Positions 14,288 to 26,438 of a stretch of DNA of 64,000 nucleotides are shown piece by piece. Under the pieces are notes generated by a model. It searched no databases. It had not been told where the DNA came from and saw only the letters and a list, made by a program, of their open reading frames with translations. This DNA is from Rostratula benghalensis (Eukaryota; Chordata; Aves; Charadriiformes; Rostratulidae), in NCBI GenBank assembly GCA_013399305.1, contig VXAI01000028.1, positions 6,463,086 to 6,527,085 of the forward strand, written 5' to 3'. How positions within the stretch are numbered: position 1 is the stretch's first letter; every line of letters begins with the position of its first letter. The position numbers were made by a program, and so were the translations under genes.

Positions 14288-15065
14288 ACAGAATCCCAGA
14301 ATGATATGGGATTGGAAGGGACCTCTGGAGAGATCATCTAGTCCAACGCCCTGCTAGAGCAGGGTCACCTAGAGCAGGTTGCAAAAGAACTTGTCCAGGC
14401 ACATTTTGAATGTCTTCAGAATCAGGGACTCCACCACTTCTCTGGACAGCCTGTTCCAGTGCTCTGCCACCCTCAAAGTGAAGAAGTTCCCCCTCGTGGT
14501 TGGATGGAACTTCTTATGTTCAAGTTTGTGCCCATTTCCTTTTGTCCTTTCCCTGGGTACCACTGAAAAAAGACTGGCCCCTTCCTCTTGACACCCACCC
14601 TTTAAGTATTTATCGGTGTTGATCAGGTCTCCCTTTAGTCTCCTCCAGACTAAAAAGACCCAAGTCCCTCAGCCTTTCCTCGTAAGAGATGCTCCAGGTC
14701 CCTAATCATCTTTGCAGTCTCTGCTGTGCCCTTTCCAGCAGTTCCCTGCCCTTCTTGGACTGAGGAACCCAGAACTAGACACGGTACTCCAGATTTGGTC
14801 TCACCAGGGCAGAGTAGAGGGGCAGGAGAACCTCCCTCAGCCTGCTGGTCACACTCTTCCTGATGCACCCCAGGATGCCATTGGCCTTCTTGGACACCAG
14901 GGCACATTGCTGGCTCACGGTCATCCTGTTTTCCATGAGGACTCCCAGGTCTTTTTCCGCAGAGCTGCTCTCCAGCAGGTCATCCCAAACCTGTGCTGGT
15001 GCAGGGGGTTATTCCTCCCCAGGTGCAGCACTCTACACCTGCTCTTGTTGAATTTCATCAGGTTG
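14288..15065 (-). mobile_element. CR1 LINE, 5'-truncated, antisense, with ORF2 remnant
   Basis: The left edge (acagaatcccagaat, then ggattggaagggacc) is the reverse complement of a CR1 3' end. On the minus strand, 14563-14369 still reads a recognisable ORF2 C-terminus with GNGHKLEHKKFHPTTRGNFF, AEHWNRLSREVVES and a C-terminal LDKFF. The 15063-14930 part reads [20 protein letters not shown], from the region after the reverse-transcriptase core. The two parts are in different frames, so the copy is dead. About 0.78 kb of the CR1 3' portion is preserved. The right edge fades into an A/C-rich stretch at about 15096-15150. Confidence 0.93.
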
Positions 15066-15095
15066 AAGGACTTTGTTAAAGGGGACTTTGTAGGA

Positions 15096-15150
15096 AAAAA
15101 AAACCCCAACCCACAACCAAACCAAAACCAAAGAAACAAAACCACCCAAA
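15096..15150. repeat. A/C-rich low-complexity stretch
   Basis: A run of accccaacc, ccaaacc and aaacc words lies between the CR1 and the LTR. It is the complement of the T/G-rich low complexity seen elsewhere in this window. Confidence 0.8.
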
Positions 15151-15225
15151 GCTCACGTTCATTTTAGAATGTGACCAAATTTAAACTTTAAGAAGCTTTA
15201 AGAGTTCACCATGAGTCTTCCGTCC

Positions 15226-15712
15226 TATCCTGGTTTGGGGTGCAGCATAGCAAGATTTCTCATCAGTCAGAGGCATTTGCTTTTGTTGCTGTGGCAACCA
15301 GGGTCAGCTGACCTGGTGGTATACCCTGTGGAGGGGTTGAACCTGTGAGGAGGGCTGGACAGGTCAGGTGATCCAAACTGACCAGTAAGGTGTTCCATCC
15401 CATTTGCCACGAGCAGTATAAAAACAGGGACCTGGGCTCTCTTCCAGGGTTCTTGCTTAATGAAGAGGATTTTGGGAGTGTGTCTAACTTAGATCCCCAT
15501 CAGAGTGTTCCAAAATCCAGTTCCCATGATCACTGAGGCCAGTCTGGGACTTTCCCAGTACCTGCTGATGACATCTCTGAGAGTTTGATACAGTTTTTTA
15601 TATATTTTTACATATATTGAATTATTTTTTTTTCTTATTTTGTTATTACTATTTCATTAAAGTAGTAGCTTCTGTTCTCTTATCATTGGCCAGCCTGGCC
15701 TAAACTGTGACA
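15226..15712 (+). mobile_element. Probable solo LTR of an ERV-L-type bird endogenous retrovirus
   Basis: This block of about 487 bp starts with tatcctggtttgg and ends aaactgtgaca. Internally it has a TATA-like box (TATAAAA, 15417-15423), with gtgttccatcccat and gagcag just upstream, as in bird ERV-L LTRs I recall. A possible poly(A) signal ATTAAA is at 15656-15661. The first bases have drifted from the usual TG. I could not find a clear target-site duplication (cgtcc before, tgttc after). No retroviral coding sequence lies beside it, which fits a solo LTR. The alternative is another non-autonomous repeat. Confidence 0.7.
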
Positions 15713-16972
15713 TGTTCCCGCACTATTCCGCATGTATGCATGGATATTGCAGAACAGCACCAGATTTAGTGATAGATACAATGAAACAGGAGTTAATTTC
15801 ATAGAAGGAAAATTGTATTTGTGAACTGTGTATACCTGGACACAGTAACAATCTGTTTTATGGCAGGAAGATCCTGCTGCCTTTATTCAACCCAGCTTTT
15901 CACAATGAATATTCTATCTAGACATCAGTATCAGTTTTTCAGTGAAGAACTTTGAACTCCTAAGAGGTTTATATCATGAAGTGTAGATAATAAAAAGAAG
16001 AACAAGGCTGTCATGGCTTCATGGCTGTTCTGGAACATCTCTTTTAAGTAGTTACTTTACATGCAGGGCTAACCTTTGAAGTTGAAATGTTCACAGCATT
16101 AGCATACAACTTCCCAACAAGAGCTTTTTTTTTTTTTTTTCTTTAAAACATCTACAAAGAGAGGCTTAGTTATTTGCTTAGGTTTAAATGTTCAACTGGA
16201 ATCTTTCTTTTCAGTTGGAGTGGGGAAAAAGCTGCAGAATTTGAGATGCAAATGGAGATTTCTAATTGACTGATAGAAGTGGATGCTGTTCTCCTCACAC
16301 CGTGCCTTTGGTAGGGCTGGAAAGCCCTTGGGAAGTGTTTGCTGGCTGCTGAAATGTCTTAGGCAGGAAAGCTGTACAAGACGGCTCCCAGACACTGTAA
16401 ACGGTCTGCTTTCTTAATGTTGTTCTTAAATTCCATCTCCTGCTTTTCAGAAGACATTCCAAGTACCATATTTTGCAGAGATTGGAAATTGCTCTGCTTT
16501 CTGCTTTACTGTGTATGGTATCAGTTTGGGTGTATTATAGTGGCTCAGAAAAGCACTTGTGTAACGCCATACTGCTGAAGGATGGTTTGTGGTAGTTTCA
16601 AATCATTTGCAGTTCATTTTGTTCTTTTACTCTCCCTTTTTCATGAAATAGGAAACAATCCTGATGTGATTTGGGTAAGGCCTTCAGAAATAGTGGCACT
16701 GTTGACATTAAACATCAGGTGAAAATAGTACCAAGTATATACAGGTGAAGTTACGTGTTGTAAACCTGTAGCAAATAACTTTAATGTTGCTGGGCACACT
16801 TTTCAAAATTAACTGAGAAGTGACATTCTCAGGAATGATTTGGGCCCTTTGCTGTAATTCTTCACAAGTCTTGTTGGAGACTCCTGAGTCACTTCATTAG
16901 TAAATGTTTTCCATGTCATCTTTAATAGTAGCCAATAGCTCCATGATGGTTTTTTCTCTATCTCTTCCCCAG

Positions 16973-17077
16973 CTCCCCTTTTTAGATACTGGGTACTTCT
17001 TTTATCACAATGGCATTGCCAAGGCCAGGAGAAGACGCAGTCTTCAACACAAGCTTCATCTGGAAAAGGATTCCAGG
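16973..17077 (+). CDS. PCSK2: PCSK2 exon 2: prodomain segment, residues 60-94
   Basis: This 105-nt exon encodes 35 codons, from LPF to DSR. The product, prohormone convertase 2, cleaves peptide-hormone precursors (proglucagon, proinsulin, POMC) after paired basic residues in dense-core granules of neuroendocrine cells. This segment is the second half of the inhibitory prodomain. It carries the motif FYHNGIAKARRRRSL, whose RRRR matches the secondary internal cleavage site (KRRR in human). The acceptor is a pyrimidine tract ending in cccag, and the donor is AGG|gtaagt. Both ends are phase 0. By my recall of human PCSK2 about 23 of 35 residues match, much less than in exons 4 and 5. An upstream in-frame start in the open frame is intronic, so the exon start rests on the acceptor and homology. 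PCSK1 or furin is less likely because the neighbouring exons are PC2-specific. Confidence 0.93.
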
Positions 17078-20000
17078 GTAAGTGTTTTATCATTATGTGT
17101 ACCTACTGTGTTTTCTTTGTGACACAGACTGTTTTTGGTGAGATCAGGGTAACAATGAAACCTGTGGTTATGGCTATGCTTTTTCCTGCTTGCTTGTTTC
17201 AAGCTTTATTACTGCAATAGGTATGCCTCTCCCAAACAATCACTATTTCACTACTACAGATAGCCCTATAAACTGTGGGATTTATTCTCTCTCCAGTAGA
17301 TTAAGTGACTGTAGTGTTCTGTTTTGAGGTAGCTGATATGTTGCTTTTCTCCAGCACATGTCAGTGGCCATCTGAGGTACATCTCCCAGTTGTTCCCACC
17401 ACCCATCCTGCTAGTCCATGAGTCAGCCAGCCCAGAATACCTTGTGGTGTGAATGGTGGCATCTTCCCTGCAGTCACACTGTGACTCTTTCTCAGGGGTT
17501 GGTGTACACTGCGGATGCTAAGAGAGTGCATGCTGTCAAACTTCAGTATTTCTTTTAGAGGCTCTTGCTCATAGTCTGCAAGTGATGTGCTTAGTTTTCA
17601 GCAGCATAAACCCCTCAGACAGGAGGAAGAAGCCCCTTTTTCAGAAGGCTACAAGCTAGCACTACCAAATTCTTTTTCCTTTTCTTCAGAATTCTTACAC
17701 CAATATAATACTTGCATGGAGTGGGGCCAAGTGGCACAAAAAGTGTATTTACTGACCAAAGAAAGTAGATAAGCCTGAGGAATGGCATAATGACAGCAAA
17801 TAGATTATTTTTTAAATCCTTCAGTAGGATTTAAACTCTCTGCACTGTGAACAAAAAGGGGAGGGGGGCTGACAATTTTATTCCAGATAAAATTTTGTTG
17901 ACAGATATTATACAGTGTTGGAACACCTATGAAAAACTGAGTAGGAAGACAAGAAAAACAGGTTAAATAAGATTGTAATTGTTGTGACACCAGAGCAAGC
18001 AAGGTCTGATGAATTCTCAGCTTAATTTTCCTACTTCTGTGGAAATTTCAAGTAATTCTAGGCCCAGGTCCAGCTGGGATGCACGCAGCTGGTCACTTCT
18101 GTGGCTGGGAGCCATGTGAGTGAACCATGCAGGTTCCAGGTGCTGTCTACCCCTGTCACTTCAGCCTGAGATGCTGAGAGCTGTCAGGCTCCTTGGGGCT
18201 GCTGCTGGTCTCCCAGTGCTCTGAGGTATCCCTTGCTCCCCCTCTTCTCTAACATGGGTACTGGGTACAGGTTGGTGGCTGTGAGGAAGAGATTGGTCTA
18301 CCTTGAATGGAATTTCTCAGGCTTCTCTTGTTTTGTTTCCCAAACAGGGGTCAGAAAGTAACTGGTTCAGAAACAATCTACAATTGGGGAATACTAAGCA
18401 GGTGCTCTGAGAGGTGTCTTTCATTTCCCTGAACCATCCAATCCTGTTAAATGCCATTTCAGAAAAAGCGTACAAATGAGTAAGTTCATTGCAAACTAGT
18501 GACTGAGTACAGTCATTGTAACTCTGTCCTGAAACTAAATATTTTGTAACCCTCTGGAAACTTACAAATTTATATGGTATTTGTATGAATCCACCAATTA
18601 TCACTGCAGACTCAGTATTATATGGTTGAGCATTCCCATACTCATTCCAGACTAGCTTTTGCATTGACTGCCTCTAGACTGTCTGCAGACCAATTAAGAA
18701 CAGCTTAAACGAATCTGCCTCCTCATTCAGAGCTGTTTTCTTTTGCAGTCATCTGATATTTGCTGTTTCTAGACTCTTAGTTGGTTTCTGTCACATGCAG
18801 TAAAATCTTGTTTTTGCTCTTAATCTCCACTTCTTCCTGGTGCTGTATCCCAATGGCTCATCTCTCCTTGGCTCCCTCCTTTGATCTCAGGAAATAAAGC
18901 CCTATGTTTAAATAACTAAGAATATATCCTGTGTGAGAAAAATGATGATCCTTCCTGTATCCTCATCTCATGGTTTATGCTGGGGGATGGAAAGATGGAA
19001 GCAACATTTCATTTCCGCATGTCTCAGCTGACATTGTCTCATGACATTGTCTCAGCTGTCCCTCCTACTTACTCTGTCCTGTTGGATAGTCCTTGAGCTC
19101 TTATGATACCATATAGGTCGGTTGCTTTCTATAATACAGTTTCAAAGCAATTAAAATCATTACTCTTATTTCCCTTCTTACTTTTATATGTGGAGTTTGG
19201 ATAAGTCATTAAAATTCTTGTCATATTTGCATATAAGTGGAAACATGAGTTGTGTTGACAGTATTTAATTTCAAACTCAAAAAATAATTTCTAAATTTAA
19301 TGGCAGCTTTCTAGACCATTTACATTCAATTTTACTTGGCAACAAATGTCATCACTGTCATGGATAATATGTTAACGCATGAAGCCAAGAATAAAATGTT
19401 CCTGTTGTTAGGCTGGCCAGGAAGCGAACTTCTGTTATGGGGCCTTAGAAATCTCTGGAGAACCATTCTGGGAAATGCTGTAGTTATTTAGCTCAACCCA
19501 AATGTTGTGAGAGAGTAGGCTGCATTTATTCTGAATACTTTTCACTTTTAAGGAGATTACAATTCCTAGCTAATTTTAATTATTAGTTGAAAAACAGCAC
19601 AGATGTTCGCTCAATTAATTAATGTTCTTTAATCAAGGAAGTCTCTTGAGGAACGATGTCAGTTTTTCAACAGTCTGGGGAGATAGATTTTAGAGCACTA
19701 TGCAAACAGGTTACTACATCGTTTTCATGCTCTACATATCTTCGAAAATGCTCAAAAAGTGTTGTGTAAAATTTACTGTCTGTTTTTTCCCAAAACAATT
19801 TGGTTACAACCTAAACATATATGATGGTTGTGTGGTAAACGTCATTGCTGTCAGGAGGGTGGGAATGGAGCATTACTAAGATGCCTTCTTAGAGATCCAG
19901 CAAAAACTGAATCTTTATTCTGAGGAACAGCCCCAGATAGGATGCATTTGACATTATTTCATATGTTAGTGTTGCTGAAGCCTGAAGCAGTACTGGTCGC

Positions 20001-22506
20001 AGGTGAAGGCCCATGTAATAGTGTCATGTAATGTGTTATGCTATTGAACTGCTCAAGAAACAAGTGTAGGTGCATGAAGAACCATGGCTTTTGCTGTCGG
20101 GATGGCGAATGCCACAGTGAATCAAACTACTTCAAATGGAGACTGTTTAGTTATTTAAATTACATTCTCTGAGGTACTGAGACCCTTCCAGCAGAGCTTG
20201 GCTCAGAAATTACTCTCTTGTGTCAGTTCCATGATTTCAAAACCTTGCTTGTATTTTGTTATTTTACCGTATGTACCTTTTGGTGCTAAATAGATTCTGG
20301 GTGTGGAGGGGGAAGAATCCCTTTAGCATTATTACACGCTAAAGCTGGAGTTCTTAATGAGATGAAGCATAGCAGCAAGATATCCACCATTATCCAGGTG
20401 AAATAGCATTTTCATCTGCCTTTATCTGTTAATTTTCAGCTGAAATTTGTCAGACCAAAAGAATGATTACCATGTGTTTGCCTTGGGAAACTTCACATAA
20501 GTAGCTGCTTTGCTTGGAGCTGAAGGCAAGGAGGCAGTCCTTGGTGTGACCTGTGGGCACAGGAAACAGCAGGGTGACAGCAGTGGGCAAGGGCTACAAA
20601 GCAACAAAAAGCCATTGAGGAGCTGGGGTAGGGTGGAACTGGACATCAGTGTGAAGGTGAGGAGAGAATAATTGCGACAGACTGGAACAAGAGCCAGTAA
20701 AAAAGTTGAGTGACTTGGATGTGGAGCCAGCCCATGAGCTGAAGGGGACATGGAGAAGGACAAGCATAGACTGGGAGAGGCTGGAAACAGGATGTCCACA
20801 TTGACATCAAAGCATGCTGCCTCATGAGACCAGGTCAAAGGCAGCTTCAGAGCTAGGTGAACTTTTCCAAGAGAGACTCCCTGCCAACAAGGGGAAATAT
20901 ACCTTCTGTAAAGAGCAAACTTTGTTTTTAATTATAAGGCACAGTGGTATGTTTTATCAATGTGGTTGCTCTGGAAAAGTAAATCAGAAATATAGAGGTA
21001 GTTCATGCTGCCTTGTTTGTTAGGTTTCCTGTCTCTGAAAGTACAGTTGAGGCAGGATGGGAAGTGGAGATCTTTCCCACTCCACCATAGCTAAAAGAAA
21101 ACCGTGGGATAAGTTTCATTTTGATTTTGACTTGGATTCTGGCCTCCTATGGCGAGACTCAGCTGCAATGCTAATAAATGTTTTGAAAAGTGGCCACATA
21201 AGTAAAAGGAAAGAAAAAATGCACGGTTGTTATATTACCTTTCAGAGCAATACTTGTGTATTTTTGCTGTTCTTGGGTATTTTCTGTTAGTAAATAGTCT
21301 TTCACTGAAGGAGCAAGAGTTGAAACACAGTTTGTTCTCTCAAAGATTATTTTGCTTTCTTTCAAGTTTTAGATAAAACCATTTTCCTCCTACACAGTCT
21401 CTCCTGTCAGACAGCTGCCAAGATTAATCCCACTCAAGAAAGAGGCTTTAATATACAGAGAGGAGCTGAATCCCATTACTGATATCTATATGTGAGTGTA
21501 TCTGTGTTGGTGTTGGGGGAATAAATATATATTTGTGGAGGGGAGAAGGTGAAATGAAAATCTTCCACTGAGAATGAGTGAATTTGGCACTTAGATGATG
21601 ACGACTTCTTTGGAAATAAACATCCAAGTGATGGCAATTGTTATGTTGCAGTAAAGGATTAGAAAGGGATACTTGGCTGATACCTGTGCTGGTACTGGAG
21701 TCTGTGTAGGGCAGATAGGTAGCTTCTTCAAAATGTAGTTTCTAGGTGATCAGGGTTAACAGTACTCCCAAACTGCTTGTGTTGATGGACAAGGGAAGAA
21801 AAGGCAGTTGTAAACGTAGAGGATCTAAGCTTTTAATTAAAATAAATCAAAATATTCTATATCCTTCTTCACCTCAGATCACTCTCATGCCCCTTTAACA
21901 TGACTGTCTTGTGGTCAGACTATTTGTAACCTGTGAAGGCAAAAGTGCCCTGTGATACCAGGCAGGGTGTTGCCAGGTGCTGCTAGAGCTGGATTATTTC
22001 ATCTATGGTCGCTTTTAACAGCGGGAAAGGGCCTGCAGGCTAGGAAGAGAATTGCTGATAAGGAAGCAGCAGCCATTGGCAATGGTGGTGTCATGTAAAC
22101 CAAGTTGTAGTGCCCTTTCTGGCAGATCTCTGTAATTGCTGTGGAGGTGTAACCTGTTTCTACAGCTTTCTGGAGATAGGCAATTCTGTCCCTGGCATGT
22201 ATCAGTAAGAGCATCTTACAATTAGCTTTATTAAAATGGTTTTACTTCACATCTTCACTCCTGCTTCATGGCCTACATCCTGATTTCCAGCTTCCTGGCC
22301 ATTGCTAGTGATTTTCATTCCCCGATAAGTTTTTGATCGGAGTTTAAAAGCTACGCCAAGATGCTTCTTCCCTCTGAGAAGAAAGATGACTCACTCCCAG
22401 AAGCAAAGGAGCAGGAATACCAGAATCCATCCCATAGGAAAGGGCAAGCACTTGATTACAGTTGTAATCCTGATGACAATTACCTTTGTGGGTAAAGGGA
22501 TTAATT

Positions 22507-23285
22507 TCATGGAATAGTTTGGGTTGGAAGGGACCTTTAAAGGTAATGTAGTCCAATCCCCCTGCAACTAGATAGGTTGCTGAGCCCTGTCCAACCTGGT
22601 GTTGAATGTTTCCAGAGCATCTGCCACTTCTCTGGACAACCTGTCCAGTGTCTCGCCACCTCTCACAGTGAAGAATTTCATCCTGATATCTAATCTAAAT
22701 CTTGCCCTCTTTCAGTTCAAAACTGTTATCTTTTGTCCTATTGTTCCACTCTGATAAAAAGTCCCTCCCTATCTTTCCTGTTGGCTGGAAGGGACTGTAA
22801 GGTCTCCCTGGAGCTTTCTCTTCTCCAGGCTGACCAACCTCAACTCATTCAGCCTCTTACCACAGAAGAGGTGCTCTAGCCCTCAGATCAACTTCGTGGC
22901 ATCCTCTGGACGTGCTCGAACAGGTCCATGTCCTTCTTACATTAGGTGTCTTGGAGCTGGATGCAGTATCCCAGGTGGGATCTCACCAAGCAGAGGGGCA
23001 GAATCGCCTCCCTTGACCTGCTGGCCATACTTCCTGTGATGCAGCCCAAGATACAGTTGGCTTTCTGGGCTGTGGGCACACATTGTCAGCTGATGTCCAG
23101 CTTTTCATCCACCAGGGCCCCGATGTCCTTCTTGGCAGGGCTGTTCTCAATCCCTTCCTTCCCCAGCTTGTATTATTACCAGTGGTTGCCCTGACCAATG
23201 TGCCTTGTTGAACCTCATGAGGTTCACAGGTGTCCAGTTCATGTCAGCTACACCACTCAGCTTTGTGTCATCCGCAAATTTCCAT
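22507..23285 (-). mobile_element. CR1 LINE, 5'-truncated, antisense, internally deleted
   Basis: The left edge (tggaatagtttgggttggaagggacc) is a reverse-complement CR1 3' end of a different subfamily from the copy at 14288. The minus strand keeps pieces of the reverse transcriptase: FADDTKLSGVAD, containing the catalytic Asp pair, and NLMRFNKA. Only about eight residues separate them, against roughly twenty in CR1 proteins I recall. The frame changes repeatedly, so it is not functional. Confidence 0.92.
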
Positions 23286-24176
23286 GCAGTTTGCTGCAGC
23301 GGTAACCCTAGATCTGTACAAAACTTTAAACTTCTGTGGGGATTAATGTTATGCAAAGTGAATGTATTGCCCAAGATTTGCTACCCAGTGTCAAATGTTG
23401 GGAGGAGGCTTCAGGTCCCCTGTCCAGCTCTCTGCCATGCAGGGAGTTACACATGTGTGTGGTAGGATAGAGAGACAGGAGAAAATGGCAGGATAAAAAA
23501 CCCTTCATGTTTTCATCTCTTGTATGTAAATTCATGCTGTAGATGGTAGAGGTGACAGACTTCCCACTGAAGTCTATTCAGCATTTTGCCCTAATCTATG
23601 CTGTCCCGGAGCCAATGTGCTGGTAGCATTATGCCCAGGAAAAGTTTGGAGCTGCCATCAATTTTATGAGACTATAGGGCCGCATTACACAAGCATTGGT
23701 GTTATCATTTGGAAGGAAATGGAACATTAAGTAATAAAAGCTCCGCTTAAGTACCTGTAATAAATATTGAACAGCCAAGGAAAACTCATTAGTGGAAACG
23801 TGTTCTTTCCAGTGCTGAGAAATACCCCAGCCACCCTCAAACCTACACACACTGTTGGTTGAAGCTGCTTTGACCAAATGTTCACCAAATAAGAACTGAA
23901 GACATACTGTTCAGAAGACAGGCATTGTCTTCCATGAATGGATCCCTGGTTTATCTGTTTCTGGAGCAAGTCATCTTCACTTTATCCAGCATATATGAGG
24001 AAGGGTTTCCAAGAGTCTGTTCCAGTCCAGAGGGATGCTTCCTTCTTATATTAATAATTTTCTCAGGTGAATATAATAATGAATCATATTTGTTTTGTTT
24101 CCCATACAGCTCAGGCCCCTTTCCTAAGAATTTGTATTTGTAATTCCAGCAGAAGCCAGCTGGCAAGCATTATAAG

Positions 24177-24204
24177 AAAAAAAAAAAAAACAACAACAAC
24201 AACA
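24177..24204. repeat. A14 tract plus (CAA)n microsatellite
   Basis: Fourteen A (24177-24190) run into four to five CAA units, ending near 24204. Confidence 0.95.
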
Positions 24205-24425
24205 CTGATTTTCATGAGGAAACTCAACAGTATGTGTTACGTCATCTGATAATGGACATGGTGTATGTCTTCATACTGAGAGAATTCAACACTTAAATGA
24301 AGCATACTACTTTTATGATATTTAGACTTGCTGCAGATATTGGTGGATGGTTATTTAAATGTGCAGGTTCATGAGTGGGCTTATCTGAGAAGACGAAAAA
24401 GCAGCAAAGATCACAGCACAGCCTT

Positions 24426-24450
24426 AAAAAAAAGGGGGGGGGGGGGGGGG
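24426..24450. repeat. A8G17 homopolymer pair
   Basis: Eight A are followed by seventeen uninterrupted G (24434-24450). A G run of this length can form a G-quadruplex and is also error-prone in sequencing. Confidence 0.95.
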
Positions 24451-25796
24451 AGGTGGAGAGAGATATAGTTAAAGTCAGTTCATGGGAAGGTGGAATTTAA
24501 CCTGTGCTTCAGACATGGAAAGAGAAAGGGTCACACAGCTGGTAGGACAAGAATACATTGTAGGAAATATGAAGATCATATAACACGTGGCATCATCCCC
24601 AAAAAAGAAATCAACAGTCCTGCAAAGAGTAGATTTGGGTGTCTGATAAGTGAGGAAGAATGTTTTCCCACTACTTACAGAAATATTTTCCTACTCTGGT
24701 GCTGATGACAGAAGTACAGGGGGTACTGCTGTGCATTTGGAGTGCAGAGGATAATCTAGTCTTTAGGCCATGACTTTGTGCTGGGGATAATGTCCAAAGA
24801 AAAAAATTGGAAATCTGGGGAATTAGCAAGTTTGGTTCATAATTGTTCCTATACACATGGTATGGCTGTTATCACTGCAAATAACAATTGGTACCTTCCC
24901 TGTGATTGCTTTTTGAATCTGAGGTAGTCCCATTTACTGTTGTCCCTGGCTTTTAAAGACTATACATGCTCAGAAAAAAGTTGATGGGAATTAACAGCTC
25001 ACAGAAAGCCATGCATAGTTGACCAACAGCAACTCCAACTGTAAAGCAGTTAGCTGCTCTTTAATTGAGATCATGATTATTGCATAGGAGTCAGTTTCTA
25101 TAATAAGAATAAAAAGAACTTTCTCTTTCTGATCTAAAAAATAATGAGGCCTAGAGTCTCTCAGATACCTAAGCTGTCACTTAGGTTGACACAGAATCCC
25201 CTTTACTACAGAGTGAGTATGTTAAGCATGTGCTGAAGAATGTCCCAATTTCTAAGTTTGAATTCCTGATGTTAAGTGTGTCATTACTGGCTTGTATTTG
25301 GACTCTGTACGTATTTGTGTTGTGCAATACAGTTCTAATGTAAAAATATCACAACACTATTGAGTATAGAGTATTAAATATTTCAAACAATTTGCTGCTG
25401 GAGCAAATGCAGTTATATTCAGTGTGATGTAAAAGTTTAGCTGAATTGATCTATTCTTTCTATTTGTATCTAGGAAGACAGCTTCAGGGAGGAAAAAACC
25501 AATCCAACAATATCAGCATTAAAGAATGCTGGGAATCTTGTATATCTGTATTATATGGAAAAGCACCATTAGCTGCACATATTTCAATAATATAATCAGT
25601 TATTTTATTGACATCAAACACAAACATACATGTGTCTTTTATGGAAATAGCTTACACTGTAATTTTAGTTATGCACTAAATCTATTTCTACTAGGAAAAA
25701 TAGAAATGAGTGTGCTGCAAGATTATAGATGGATAAGTGAAGACAATGCTGTGCAGATTCACATAGAGTTTTCAAAAAATTAAAGTCCTGACACAC

Positions 25797-25943
25797 TGCA
25801 GTCCTAGTGCCACAGGGGACTGTGGAGTCTGCACAGTCAGTGGTTTCAAGACGAGATTGGACAGTGATGATAACTGACTGGGATGTGGCTGAGTCCTCCC
25901 TAGGGCCCTGGGATGGCCGAGATGACCTCTGTTGCTTCCAGTT
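25797..25943 (+). mobile_element. Possible degraded CR1 fragment
   Basis: The words gtttcaagacgagattggac and gggatggccgagatgacctc resemble the CR1 3' region before its terminal repeat. The final ATTCTATGATT-type repeat is missing and the rest is diverged, so this is a weaker call than the other copies. Confidence 0.5.
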
Positions 25944-26390
25944 GCATATTCCATCATTTTCATATTGCTGAACATGATATGTAGGGTAGGGCAATAAAAT
26001 GAGCCTTACCCATCAAAAATACTAGTAACCGCATGGAAATTCAGTAATTGTACAAAACCCTGTTGAGACAGCTGACTACATTCAGCCTCCTCTCTGCTGT
26101 CTATAAACTGCTGAATGGGCGTTAGTTACATTTCTGCTTTATTGATGATGTCTGTTCTTTTGTCTGCAGCATGTCTCCCCAATCTCCCTCTGCTTTTTCT
26201 TGGCTCCCTCATGTTTCCTGTCTGATGAATAGAGTCTGTGTCTTGTGGAGCAGGCCTTGCCTTGTTATTTGTCTGTGCAATTTCCAGCCATGAATCTTCA
26301 GTGGGGTCTGCTTAATGTTATAATACAAACAGGGGTGAGAATATATGGTTAGGGTTGTCAGTGAGTTAACATGGAACCTAGTGTGCCACA

Positions 26391-26438
26391 CAAGTTTGGT
26401 TTGGGGCAAGTTTGGTTTCGGATGAGTTTGGTTTGGTT
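26391..26438. repeat. 16-bp GT-rich minisatellite, three units
   Basis: Units start at 26391 (caagtttggtttgggg), 26407 (caagtttggtttcgga) and 26423 (tgagtttggtttggtt). The shared core is agtttggttt. Confidence 0.85.

Larger units (their letters stand above)
1..16972 (+). other. PCSK2: PCSK2 intron 1, 3' portion (partial)
   Basis: This is non-coding sequence upstream of the first recognisable exon. I found no match to the PCSK2 signal-peptide exon, no CpG-rich promoter-like island and no other gene. It ends in a good polypyrimidine tract and AG at 16971-16972. Open frames here are short, mostly lack an ATG, and do not resemble known proteins outside the CR1 element. Identifiable contents are the assembly gap at 8159-8259, CR1 pieces at 8050-8116 and 14288-15065, an LTR at 15226-15712, a perfect hairpin at 9483-9510, and T/G-rich low-complexity stretches such as 2016-2045 and 4010-4028. 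Apart from these I see nothing. Calling it intron 1 is inferred from the human gene structure. Confidence 0.8.

Noticed and set aside
14712..15167. 151-codon open frame on the + strand
   Set aside because: It is the antisense shadow of the CR1 element at 14288-15065.
1..16972. PCSK2 exon 1 (signal peptide and start codon)
   Set aside because: I looked for the signal-peptide/prodomain coding sequence and for a CpG-rich promoter and saw neither; the N gap leaves a small uncertainty.
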